Shown here in pieces: positions 21,901-28,290 of a stretch of 28,290 nt of DNA. Source of the stretch: JBDKTH01 sp964558295 (lineage in GTDB: Bacteria > Planctomycetota > Planctomycetia > Pirellulales > Thermoguttaceae); NCBI GenBank assembly GCA_964558295.1, contig CAZLDQ010000058.1, forward strand, positions 1-28,290. The letters are read 5' to 3'. The notes under the pieces are model-generated. The model saw nothing but the letters and a program-made list of their open reading frames with translations, searched no databases and had not been told where the DNA came from. Within the stretch, counting starts at the first letter, position 1, and each line of letters begins with the position of its first letter. The translations under genes and the position numbers were made by a program.

Positions 21901-22842
21901 CGCGTTCAAGAGTTGGCCCAGAGCCGCAATCGGTCGAACAAGGACTTGATCGTTTTCGAGGGGAACGTGCCGGCCGATCCGAGCAAGAATTCGATGCTCA
22001 ACGATCTCTTGACCGCGTCTGCGTGGCCTGAGCCGGTTCGCGCCGCTCGAGGTTGGCTCGGTGCGGCGGTGGCCATCAAGGAGCCGACGTTCGCCCCGTT
22101 CGTTCGCCAGACGGGGAACAACCTGCTGTTGGTCGGTCACCAGGAGGAAGAGGCCCTCGGCGTGTTGACCACCTGCTTGGTGAGTCTGGCGGCGCAGCAC
22201 AGGCCGCTTGATGGACAGGCGGAAACGCCACGGGCTCAGTTTTATGTCCTCGATGGCACGCGGCCGGACTCGCCGATGGCCGGCTTCTGGAACCGGTTGA
22301 CGTCGATTCTTCCCCATCCGGTCAAAGTCGCCACACCACGTGGGATGGCAGACACGATCGCCGAAGTGGCCGCTGAGGTCAATCGGCGCGAGGCGTCGGG
22401 CAAGGAAGATGCTCCGCCGCTCTATTTGATCGTCTTCGACCTCGGCCGCTTCCGTGACCTGCGCAAGAGTGACGATGACTTCAGCTTCGGCCGCAATGAC
22501 GAGGGGCCGCCGAGTCCCGCCAAGCAGTTCACGAAGATTCTCCACGAGGGGCCGGTCCTGGGGATTCACACGCTCCTCTGGTGCGATACGGCTAACAACG
22601 TCAATCGTTCCCTCGACCGTCAGGCGATGCGGAACCTGGAGCTACGCGTGCTGTTCCAGATGAACGCGGCCGACTCGAGCAATCTGATCGACTCGCCGGT
22701 GGCCAGCCAGTTGGGGATTCACCGCGCCATCTTCTATGACGAAGGCGACGGCCGGTTGGAGAAGTTCCGCCCCTACGGCCCCCCTTCCGAAGCCTGGCTT
22801 GCTTGGGTCAAACAACAACTCCAGGGACGCGGTGCTTCGTGA
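18922..22842 (+). CDS. FtsK/SpoIIIE-type ATPase, EccC/EssC-like, 1306 aa
   Basis: Likely motor of a type VII-like export system at the inner membrane. Order: charged coiled coil (about 25-165); two membrane helices (about 220-238 and 246-269); second coiled coil (about 285-410); then three FtsK-like cassettes. Cassette 1 (about 470-650) has lost its P-loop (AAGEGRTR at 501-508) but keeps TIVDPVG (D535). Cassette 2 (about 730-1000) is intact: Walker A GKTGSGKST (767-775, K773), YLVDFKKG (D799), Walker B LLIIDEFQE (D875, E876). Cassette 3 (about 1040-1300) has GHQEEEAL in place of Walker A, with YVLDGTRP and D1173. Classical EccC/EssC also has three cassettes, but usually no long coiled coils. 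ATG 18922 is chosen; TTG 18904 overlaps the previous gene. The three preceding small genes are its probable substrates or partners. Confidence 0.88.
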   Translation: MSEERQVTEELSPNRPRDLVLALRELVAARTPADVEIPLAAKARGEAIKRRYDETRQQLVEQFDAERRSAESQFHAAKRAIQMDFEASYRAVEQEYNTVRQSIASRFETEDAVQKKAFDEARWETTTIFEATRGGQNAQLREFQDQLAAQWNDIGDVEQEAIRVLKKRRQWRDYPQPQPRALPPGDPYAQFTELAVLVKNQLQALRRQILPRWFEGAQPVGLFLLFCLVTAWPAGYLVNWEPVFWGTLGLGGGGLLTAVFGTWIYYLAKAESTEAFLGLRQLLAEADLARRMALEAAQHKCEQQTLAGRKKLEEELVRAEETFHKAQAELQQRRKSELAQAEAKYPPLLAELTARRDRRLEEAQERYARQRDEIQERCERELDRLLTEHFRETVESQQEFERQWGALVGRWREGMGEFETAVEAINAACHRVFPAWDAVQWAGWTPASEIPRAVPFGQFSLSLGEIEGGIPADPQLRPTRTDYTLPALFPFGDRSLILLKAAGEGRTRAVETIRALMLRLLTSMPPGKVRFTIVDPVGLGENFSAFMHLADYNDQLVSSRIWTDASHIDQRLADLTGHMENVIQVYLRNEFSSIQEYNQFAGEMAEPYRILAVANFPTNFSEAAAKRLTSIVASGARCGVYTLLSVDTKLRVPRDFHLADLEAHAVVLRWEETRFVWEHPELGDIPLDLLTPPPDEQFTEIVRSVGQRVKDADRVEVPFSFILPEEDQWWTGDSRMGIDIPLGRAGAMKLQHLRLGKGTSQHVLISGKTGSGKSTLLHALITNLAIRYSPEEVELYLVDFKKGVEFKAYAEAELPHARVIAIESEREFGLSVLERLDGELKRRGDLFRNLGVQDVNAFRSLRPDEPMPRALLIIDEFQELFVEDDRIAQTAAMLLDRLVRQGRAFGIHVLLGSQTLAGSYSLPRSTIGQMAVRIALQCAEADAHLILSEENTAARLLRRPGEAIYNDANGLFEGNHPFQVVWLADHEREDYLRRVQELAQSRNRSNKDLIVFEGNVPADPSKNSMLNDLLTASAWPEPVRAARGWLGAAVAIKEPTFAPFVRQTGNNLLLVGHQEEEALGVLTTCLVSLAAQHRPLDGQAETPRAQFYVLDGTRPDSPMAGFWNRLTSILPHPVKVATPRGMADTIAEVAAEVNRREASGKEDAPPLYLIVFDLGRFRDLRKSDDDFSFGRNDEGPPSPAKQFTKILHEGPVLGIHTLLWCDTANNVNRSLDRQAMRNLELRVLFQMNAADSSNLIDSPVASQLGIHRAIFYDEGDGRLEKFRPYGPPSEAWLAWVKQQLQGRGAS

Positions 22843-22879
22843 AGCCCTGGTCGGTTCTGCTGCCGTTGTGTCTGCCGGC

Positions 22880-24241
22880 TCAATACGTCGGTTGTGGTGG
22901 ATCGTGGAGCAATGGTTCGTAGGTTGTCGGCATGCGGTCGCGGGGGCTGATCGAACGCCAATGGCCGACCCACCAGAGCGGTTCGCGTTGGTTCAGGTCG
23001 ACCTCACTCCAGAAGACACCCTCCTGGCCGGCGCTGGTGGCGAGGATCTTTCCCATGGGGCTGATGACCATGCTGTTGCCATCATAGACGGCTGGCACGA
23101 GATAGAAGCCGTTGTCGCGTGCACGGACGCGAAAGACGGTCTCCCCTTCCACATTGCCATCGCGATCAGGGAAGGTCGTGCCCCAGGTGGGAGCAAAGAC
23201 GATCTCCGCCCCGCGAAGTCCGTAGATCGTGGCCAACTCGGGGAAGAACCAGTCGTAGCAGATCTGGATTGCCACGGTGCCGAAGTCGGTCTGAAATACC
23301 GGATACTCGCGCGCCGGTTCGATTCCCTTGTGCCATTCCTCGCGGGGCAGATGAATTTTGCGATACTTGCCGGCGAGCTTTCCTTCCCGACTCAAAAGGA
23401 CCGCCGTGTTGAAGATCCGTTGGCCATCGCGTTCGATCAGGCCGGCGACGACCCAGAGGCGATTCCTTTTTGCGGCGCGGCCCAGTTGCTCGGTGGCCGG
23501 TCCGGGGATCGGCTCGGCCCCGTCAACGACGCTTTTCTTGGTGCCAACGATGGTGATCGCTTCGGCAAGGCAAACGATATCCAGTCCCAAGCGTCCGGCC
23601 TCGTCGATCTTTTCCCCGAAGAGTTCCAGGTTGCGTTGTGTGGTGCTGTCTTTGGGGCGGAGATAGACAGTGCCAATCTTCACTTTGCGTGGGACAGGGG
23701 GCTCGCAGGGCCGCACGCTCACGTGGTTCCAGCAGACCGTGCCCCCCTGGGGCCATTTGACCTCAAGGACGAGTTGGGCTCCATCGGCGTCTTTGGGGGC
23801 AACCAATACATCGTGAAACCGCAGCACATTCCCATCGACCACCGGCCCACGCACGAGCCAGCCATGTGGTTCGAGCCATTTGCCCGCCTTGCTCCAGTTC
23901 AGACGGATGGTTACGGTACGATACGGGGCGGGGAGTTGGTCGGCTCGGCAGAATGCCTCGATGGCATAGGCTTGGCCCCCTTGGACCTTCAACTCTTGGG
24001 TGACTCCGCCGACTGCGTAGGGACGCCCCGGGGCCTCGATCATGAGGCCGTCGGGGACGGTGCGGAAGGTGCACCGGGCGTGTTCGACCACGGGCAGCCA
24101 GGGCGTCCAGCCGTCCGGCATTGTCTGTGAGGGGGCCGTCGTGAAACGGCCGTTCTGCACCAGTTCTCCGTCCGCCGGTTGGACTTCAACCGCCAACAAT
24201 TCCAGCACCGAGGCCAGCAGTACGCTTCCAAGCATCATCAT
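22880..24241 (-). CDS. secreted carbon-nitrogen hydrolase with N-terminal beta-sandwich-like domain
   Basis: 453 residues. A hydrophobic N-terminus (about 1-19) suggests export. Residues about 25-180 look like a carbohydrate-binding-module-type or other beta-sandwich domain (LVQNGRF...GW start). Residues 185-440 are a nitrilase-superfamily domain with the catalytic triad Glu 227 (CLAEA), Lys 295 (YRKIHLP) and Cys 328 (QICYDWFFPE). It should cleave a C-N bond of an amide, nitrile or carbamoyl compound; the substrate is unknown. Members with an added N-terminal domain and signal sequence occur in planctomycetes and verrucomicrobia (from memory). Three consecutive ATG codons (24241, 24238, 24235) follow GAGGTGA; the first is used. 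The gene lies 102 bases downstream of a secreted protein gene on the same strand and converges with the ATPase gene. Confidence 0.88.
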   Translation of the reverse strand: MMMLGSVLLASVLELLAVEVQPADGELVQNGRFTTAPSQTMPDGWTPWLPVVEHARCTFRTVPDGLMIEAPGRPYAVGGVTQELKVQGGQAYAIEAFCRADQLPAPYRTVTIRLNWSKAGKWLEPHGWLVRGPVVDGNVLRFHDVLVAPKDADGAQLVLEVKWPQGGTVCWNHVSVRPCEPPVPRKVKIGTVYLRPKDSTTQRNLELFGEKIDEAGRLGLDIVCLAEAITIVGTKKSVVDGAEPIPGPATEQLGRAAKRNRLWVVAGLIERDGQRIFNTAVLLSREGKLAGKYRKIHLPREEWHKGIEPAREYPVFQTDFGTVAIQICYDWFFPELATIYGLRGAEIVFAPTWGTTFPDRDGNVEGETVFRVRARDNGFYLVPAVYDGNSMVISPMGKILATSAGQEGVFWSEVDLNQREPLWWVGHWRSISPRDRMPTTYEPLLHDPPQPTY

Positions 24242-24273
24242 CGGTCACCTCGTTTGTTGTTTGATTTGCCGAC

Positions 24274-24290
24274 CAGAGCGGAACGCTCTG
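24274..24290. repeat. perfect 7-bp hairpin between two minus-strand genes
   Basis: CAGAGCG (24274-24280) and CGCTCTG (24284-24290) flank a GAA loop. On the minus strand it follows the 455-residue gene and precedes the nitrilase gene without a clean T run. It may attenuate read-through, stabilise the upstream message or be a dispersed palindrome. Confidence 0.4.
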
Positions 24291-24343
24291 CGTTGGAAAC
24301 AAACCGGAGATGATCTGATGATAAGCGACGCCGTGACGGTCGG

Positions 24344-25711
24344 CTACTGTTGCTGAGCTGGTTTGGCGGCAACTTGCGGATCGGCGAGGTGCAGCGAGCT
24401 GAGCAACTGTTCGTCCGCCTTGTCGAAGGCCTTCAATAGCCGTCCTTCCACGGTGAAAGCCAGGACCACCTGTCGGCCGTACTTGTCGGCAACGTAATAG
24501 TAGACCCAGCGGATGGGTAGCTCCGAGGCCTCGCCATCGACGACCACCCGGTAGACGCGGTAGTCGCGAGCGTTGGCCGATTGTCCCGCTTCAACAAACT
24601 GCTTGAAACTCTTGCCGAGGCCATGCTTGACATCATCTTGGAAGGCGGCCAGCGTGAGTTCCTTGCCTAGCGTGGCGTTGGGCAGGGAGGAGACCGTGCA
24701 TTGTGCAACAAACTCTCCACGCTTGACGAGACGCAAGACGGCCAGTTTGGCGTCATCGCTGGTCACGTGCCAATTCCGATCGTAGGCAAATCCCCAGCCT
24801 CCCTCGGGCGATGCATAGGTCAACGTGGTCAGTTCCGGGGTGGGGTGGAGCGTCAGGCCCGCCAATGCCCGATCGCTCAGCTGAGGTTCCTGCTTGCCCG
24901 GCTCGATCTTCATCTGCAAACGGGCCGTAACTTCCAGTCCTGGACCGATATGCCCGACGGAACGGTCTTCCTTGATCAGTAATCCGAACCAGGTGACTCG
25001 GTTCGTCTTCAGATCGAAGTGATATTTGGCCTTTACTTCCAGGTCCGTAGTCACCCCGCCCACTGCGCCGGCGACACGGCCGTTCATTTCAAACCGTGCT
25101 CGTTCGGCACTCACGGTGAGGAGGGTGCTGCTGACGTCCGCTTCGCTGACGGCATCCAGGCCCAAAAGTGCGGTGATGAGGTCGGCTGAATGTTTCCATT
25201 GATCTCCGACACGCACCGGCTGTTCCGGCAGCAGGCAATCCATCAAAAGGCTGTTACCCAACAGATCGACCAGATCGAGTTCGTCGCGGGTCAGTGAACC
25301 ATGGGGCGAAAAAAGGGTGGTTTTGGGGCCGGCAACCTCGACGCCGATCAAACGCCGATCTTCACGCAAGACCGGTTTTGTGCTGTGGCCATCTACTTGG
25401 ATCATCGCGCCTGACGAGTCGTAGTAGCGGATTGCCCGCCAAGTGGCTGTGGGCACTGTGGCCAACTCCAACGAACGCTCATGATAGGTGAGATTCGCCA
25501 GCACGCTCATTTTGAAGCGTTGAACCTTATTGTCTTCGACCACCTTCAGGTCGCCGCCGACATCCAAGGCCGCCTCGATCCGGTCGATGTCCCCAACAGT
25601 CCGTTGGGAGCGAAAGGAATAGATCTCCTTCGTCTCTTCAGCCAGCAGCGGCTTGAGTGCTAGCAAGGCGAGTCCTGCGATTCCACATAACCCAGCAAAG
25701 CGAAACTTCAT
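24344..25711 (-). CDS. secreted protein of unknown function, 455 aa
   Basis: Starts with a typical Sec signal peptide (MKFRFAGLCGIAGLALLALK, cleavage near LLAEE, about residue 24). The mature protein is mostly beta strand in character, with one or two lipocalin- or beta-sandwich-like halves (about 30-290) and a C-terminal part (about 300-440) whose pattern GWGFAYDRNWHV...LPNATLGKELTLAAFQDDVK is reminiscent of PsbP/DUF1795-like folds; this is only a hint. No catalytic motif is seen. ATG 25711 follows GAGGA by about eight bases; the frame extends upstream to 25750 without support. It is probably envelope-associated and may share a transcript with the nitrilase downstream. Similar proteins seem to be planctomycete-restricted. 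Confidence 0.75.
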   Translation of the reverse strand: MKFRFAGLCGIAGLALLALKPLLAEETKEIYSFRSQRTVGDIDRIEAALDVGGDLKVVEDNKVQRFKMSVLANLTYHERSLELATVPTATWRAIRYYDSSGAMIQVDGHSTKPVLREDRRLIGVEVAGPKTTLFSPHGSLTRDELDLVDLLGNSLLMDCLLPEQPVRVGDQWKHSADLITALLGLDAVSEADVSSTLLTVSAERARFEMNGRVAGAVGGVTTDLEVKAKYHFDLKTNRVTWFGLLIKEDRSVGHIGPGLEVTARLQMKIEPGKQEPQLSDRALAGLTLHPTPELTTLTYASPEGGWGFAYDRNWHVTSDDAKLAVLRLVKRGEFVAQCTVSSLPNATLGKELTLAAFQDDVKHGLGKSFKQFVEAGQSANARDYRVYRVVVDGEASELPIRWVYYYVADKYGRQVVLAFTVEGRLLKAFDKADEQLLSSLHLADPQVAAKPAQQQ

Positions 25712-26335
25712 CGTGGCAATCCTCGCGGTCGACCCGTTGGAAAGGACCACATGCTCGTGGTTTGATTGGTACGAAAAGTGCCAAGCGACCTACTAGACCG
25801 CTGTCGCTAGATCGACTGGACTGGCGGGTGAAGTTCAGGGGAAATTTGCGGTCTTTTCCGGATGTGCGGCCAACTTGCCGTGGGGGATGGTCTTTTGCGG
25901 TTGCTATGAGTCGGTTTGCCCGACGACCGCAAAAGGAGCGTATTGGTCTCCGAACAGCCAATCGCCTTTCAGGACGGGTGATCCCCACTGATGAACGAAA
26001 GACGAAAGTGAACTAATTTGATCCTCAGGCCTCTTAAGTGCGTAGAAGCGATGCGGAGGATCGCGTCCGAAGACTGAGGCAATTCCAGTACCTCTGGGTG
26101 GTTTTCTTCATCGAGCGCAATATTTGGACATGCAGAAAAAAGAGCTTGATTTTTATAAGCTATATCTGTTAAAATTCGCCTGTTTGCGGTATAGTAGGGA
26201 TCGAGACTGGCATCGAATAGCTGAATTGACGCAAAGGGGCCAGGACAGCTACGTGGGAGTGCGATCGAGGCTTAAGGAGTGGCATCACGATAGCGCCCCC
26301 TCGTGAGGGGTGTAGACAAGTGGAAAGGGACTCGC
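25712..26335. other. intergenic region between divergent genes
   Basis: 624 bases containing the start regions of the minus-strand secreted-protein gene and the plus-strand sigma factor gene. Around 26120-26200 it is markedly A/T-rich. A 60-codon frame (26124-26306) lacks a ribosome binding site and overlaps the predicted promoter, so it is not called. No RNA gene or repeat is recognised. Confidence 0.5.
26146..26175 (+). promoter_or_regulatory. probable promoter of the sigma factor gene
   Basis: TTGATT (26146-26151) and TAAAAT (26170-26175) are 18 bases apart within an A/T-rich patch. Transcription would start near 26182, giving a leader of about 150 bases. A TATAGT at 26190-26195 might be an additional -10 but lacks a good -35. 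Confidence 0.4.
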
Positions 26336-28019
26336 ATGCATACTGATTATGTGAATCCGGCAATTCGTCAACTCCGTGATCAACAGGTCCGTTTTGCCCC
26401 CCGGGAGAAAAAGATCGAGCAGGTCAACCGCGCAGAGAAGCTTTTGGGGGAGCTGGAGGTCAACCGAACATATCCGTATGAGTACATCTGTTTTCGTATC
26501 ACGAACTACCGGCCGGAGTCTTATCCGGATCTCCGCCTGAGCGGGCAGGAAGCCAGTCACGATCTGCGACTGTTTGTGGAGGATCTGTCGGATGCGGCCA
26601 ATGTGGCCGTGGAGGCGGCTGGCGAGCGGGTTCTCACGGTTGACGAACTGAGTAAGCAGCTCAACGTCTCGACGAAGACGATTTCTCGCTGGCGGCGTAA
26701 AGGGTTGGTTAGTCGCCGGTTTGTGTTTGATGGGCGAAAGCGGGTCGGGTTTCTGCAGAGTTCTGTGGAGCGGTTTGTCAAGCAGAACGAGGAACGGGTC
26801 CGTCGTGGGGCCCAGTTCAGTCAGTTGAGCGAAGACGAACGGCAGCAGATTTTGGATCGCGCCCGGCGCTTGGCCCGTGCGGGAGGTTGTCCGTCTGAAG
26901 TCACCAAACGCTTGGCACGTCAGACGGGGCGGAGTGTGGAGACGATTCGCTATACACTCAAGCAGTTTGATCGCGATCATCCTGACTTGGCGATTTTTCC
27001 AGATAGCACAGGCCCCCTGAGCGAGGAGTCGAAGCGGAAGATCTATCAGCAGTATCGCCGTGGCGAACCGGTCGATTCGTTGGCCAAAAAGTATTGTCGG
27101 ACCAAGACGAGCATCTATCGGATTGTCGGCGAGATGCGGGCGAGGCGGATTCTGGAACTGCCGCTGGAGTATATTCCTAGCGAGGAGTTTTCTTTGGTTC
27201 GGAGCGCGCGGCAGGAGAGGGAACTTTTGGGGCCTGCGCGGGCNNNNNNNNNNTCAGCCCCTCAAGAAGAGCCGTCTGCCGAGCGGCCTGCCCCCCTATT
27301 TGGCTAGCCTGTATGAGATACCGCTCCTGTCGCGAGAACAGGAGATGCATCTGTTCCGAAAGATGAATTACCTGAAATACAAGGCGGCCCAACTTCGTCT
27401 CAAGCTCGATGTGTCCCACCCAAAGAGTGGTTTAATGGATCAGATCGAGCAGTACTACGACCAATCGGTGGCCACGAAGAATGAGATTATTTCGGCCAAT
27501 CTTCGCTTGGTGGTCTCGATCGCCAAGCGACACGTCGGGCCATCGGAGAACTTTTTTGAGCTGGTCAGCGACGGGAATATGTCGCTGATTCGGGCGGTTG
27601 AGAAGTTCGATTACAGCCGCGGGAACAAGTTTAGCACCTATGCAAGCTGGGCAATCATGAAGAATTTTGCTCGTACGATCCCCGATGAACACCGTCATCG
27701 GGATCGCTACCGAACGAGCCATGGGGAGATGTTTACCGCTACAGAGGATGGCAGGTCGGACCAATACGAGCAGGAGTCAGCCCAATTCCAGCGTGAAAGT
27801 CAGGTGGAAAAAATCCTGGGACGGCTTGACGAGCGGGAGCAACAGATTATCATGAGTCGTTTCGGCCTGCAACGTGGACATGAGCCGCTTACGCTCAAAG
27901 AGGTGGGCGCTGAATTAGGCGTTACCAAAGAGCGGATCCGGCAGATTGAAGCGCGGGCCTTGAATAAGCTACGGAAGGCAGCTCAGGAAGAAAAGATTGA
28001 GATTCCTGGGCTAGAGTAG
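26336..28019 (+). CDS. sigma-70 family factor with multi-HTH N-terminal half (broken by assembly gap)
   Basis: Before the gap (302 codons) are three predicted helix-turn-helix segments: a MerR/excisionase-like VDELSKQLNVSTKTISRWRR, a sigma/resolvase-like VTKRLARQTGRSVETIRYTL, and VDSLAKKYCRTKTSIYRIVG. After the gap come sigma region 1.2 (YLASLYEIPLLSREQE), region 2 (NLRLVVSIAKRH, LVSDGNMSLIRAVEKFDYSRG, FSTYASWAIMKNFAR) and region 4 (LTLKEVGAELGVTKERIRQIE). Region 3 is very short. It should direct RNA polymerase to a set of promoters. The two parts are in different frames, which a gap whose true length is a multiple of three would resolve, so I treat them as one gene. GGAAAGGGA precedes ATG 26336. 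Stand-alone single-domain genes would be the alternative reading. Confidence 0.8.
27244..27253. other. 10-N assembly gap inside the sigma factor gene
   Basis: Ten N characters, probably a scaffolding placeholder or unresolved bases. The reading frame before and after differs by one base; a real gap length divisible by three would restore one open frame. Confidence 0.95.
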
Positions 28020-28050
28020 CCGAAACGGACGACAGCAACTAAGGCTTTCG

Positions 28051-28065
28051 AGGGGCGATGCCCCT
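28051..28065 (+). terminator. hairpin after the sigma factor gene
   Basis: AGGGGC (28051-28056) and GCCCCT (28060-28065) flank a GAT loop, 31 bases after the stop. It is GC-rich but lacks a T tract, so termination is only a possibility. Confidence 0.3.
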
Positions 28066-28187
28066 GGGGGTGCCTTGGGTGTCTGTCAACCAATTGTGGG
28101 GATAGAATTTCACCTTTGAAGTTGCGTAGGCAACGGGTGCTTCCCCGACTGACCACTGCCGCGAACCGTTTTTCTGGGGCATCCGTC

Positions 28188-28215
28188 TTGCATGGGATGC
28201 GCGTTCGGATATATT
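28188..28215 (+). promoter_or_regulatory. probable tRNA promoter
   Basis: TTGCAT (28188-28193) and TATATT (28210-28215) with a 16-base spacer would start transcription near 28222, about 20 bases before the tRNA gene. The position and motif quality fit a stable RNA promoter. Confidence 0.5.
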
Positions 28216-28244
28216 AAATGGTTCGCGTAGCGGGTGGGAGGCCA

Positions 28245-28290
28245 GCTAGCGTAGCTCAATCGGCAGAGCAGCTGATTTGTAATCAGCAGG
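28245..28290 (+). tRNA. tRNA-Thr (anticodon UGU), 3' end outside window
   Basis: The visible 46 bases give the acceptor strand GCTAGCG (28245-28251), TA at positions 8-9, the D arm GCTC/GAGC, and a perfect anticodon stem GCTGA/TCAGC (28271-28275 with 28283-28287) holding the loop TTTGTAA with anticodon TGT, reading ACA threonine codons. The T arm and 3' acceptor strand are cut off by the window edge. Other tRNA genes could follow. Confidence 0.92.

Noticed and set aside
22736..24130. 464-codon plus-strand frame over the nitrilase gene
   Set aside because: The minus strand encodes a complete catalytic triad and export signal; the plus frame has no ribosome binding site and starts inside the ATPase gene.
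26124..26306. 60-codon plus-strand frame before the sigma factor gene
   Set aside because: Non-ATG start without a ribosome binding site, lying over the predicted promoter.
1..28290. CRISPR array, insertion sequence, integrase or attachment site
   Set aside because: No regularly spaced repeats, transposase or integrase motifs, or flanking direct repeats were found; the only tRNA is cut by the window edge.

Overview
The window looks like a chromosomal segment of a planctomycete (Planctomycetota, probably Pirellulales or a relative). Supporting signs are a GC-rich genome with GC-rich third codon positions, a DUF1559 pseudopilin-like protein ending in the H-X9-DG motif, a short membrane protein with the planctomycete-style FSLARLLLLITLL helix, a small secreted lipoprotein, and a sigma-70 factor with a long extra N-terminal half. 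This assignment rests on recognition of families, not on a search.

Layout. Bases 1-995 hold no convincing gene but contain a strong sigma-70-type promoter, a foldable stretch of about 185 nt and a terminator-like hairpin: a candidate small RNA. Then come a short membrane-anchored protein (996-1562), a small lipoprotein on the minus strand with its own terminator (1778-2008), a PPP-type phosphoesterase (2240-3106), a two-helix membrane protein (3135-3374) and an MsbA-like ABC exporter (3548-5551). About 890 bases with palindromes follow, then biosynthetic arginine decarboxylase speA (6444-8369), a YciE/YciF ferritin-like protein and a small cysteine-rich zinc protein.

The first accessory block (9612-13984) reads in one direction: a coiled-coil protein, a membrane-anchored FGE-fold protein without catalytic cysteines, a zinc-ribbon P-loop GTPase overlapping it by 4 bases, and a protein resembling the GTPase-associated protein 1 (GAP1-N2) family. 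It looks like an NTP-controlled signalling or conflict system. A divergent RNase HII-like protein, a DUF1559 protein and a GT4 glycosyltransferase follow.

The second accessory block (17568-22842) has a near-consensus promoter, a structured leader of about 170 nt, three small helical proteins that share a Trp followed eight residues later by Phe, and a 1306-residue membrane-spanning FtsK/SpoIIIE ATPase with three tandem cassettes. This is the architecture of a type VII (ESX/WXG100)-like export system, here without EccB, EccD, EccE or mycosin genes nearby. It is the best candidate for a poorly described system in the window.

The right part is a minus-strand pair: a secreted protein of unknown function and a secreted nitrilase-family enzyme with an extra N-terminal domain. 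A sigma factor gene broken by a 10-N assembly gap and a partial tRNA-Thr(UGU) with its own promoter close the window.
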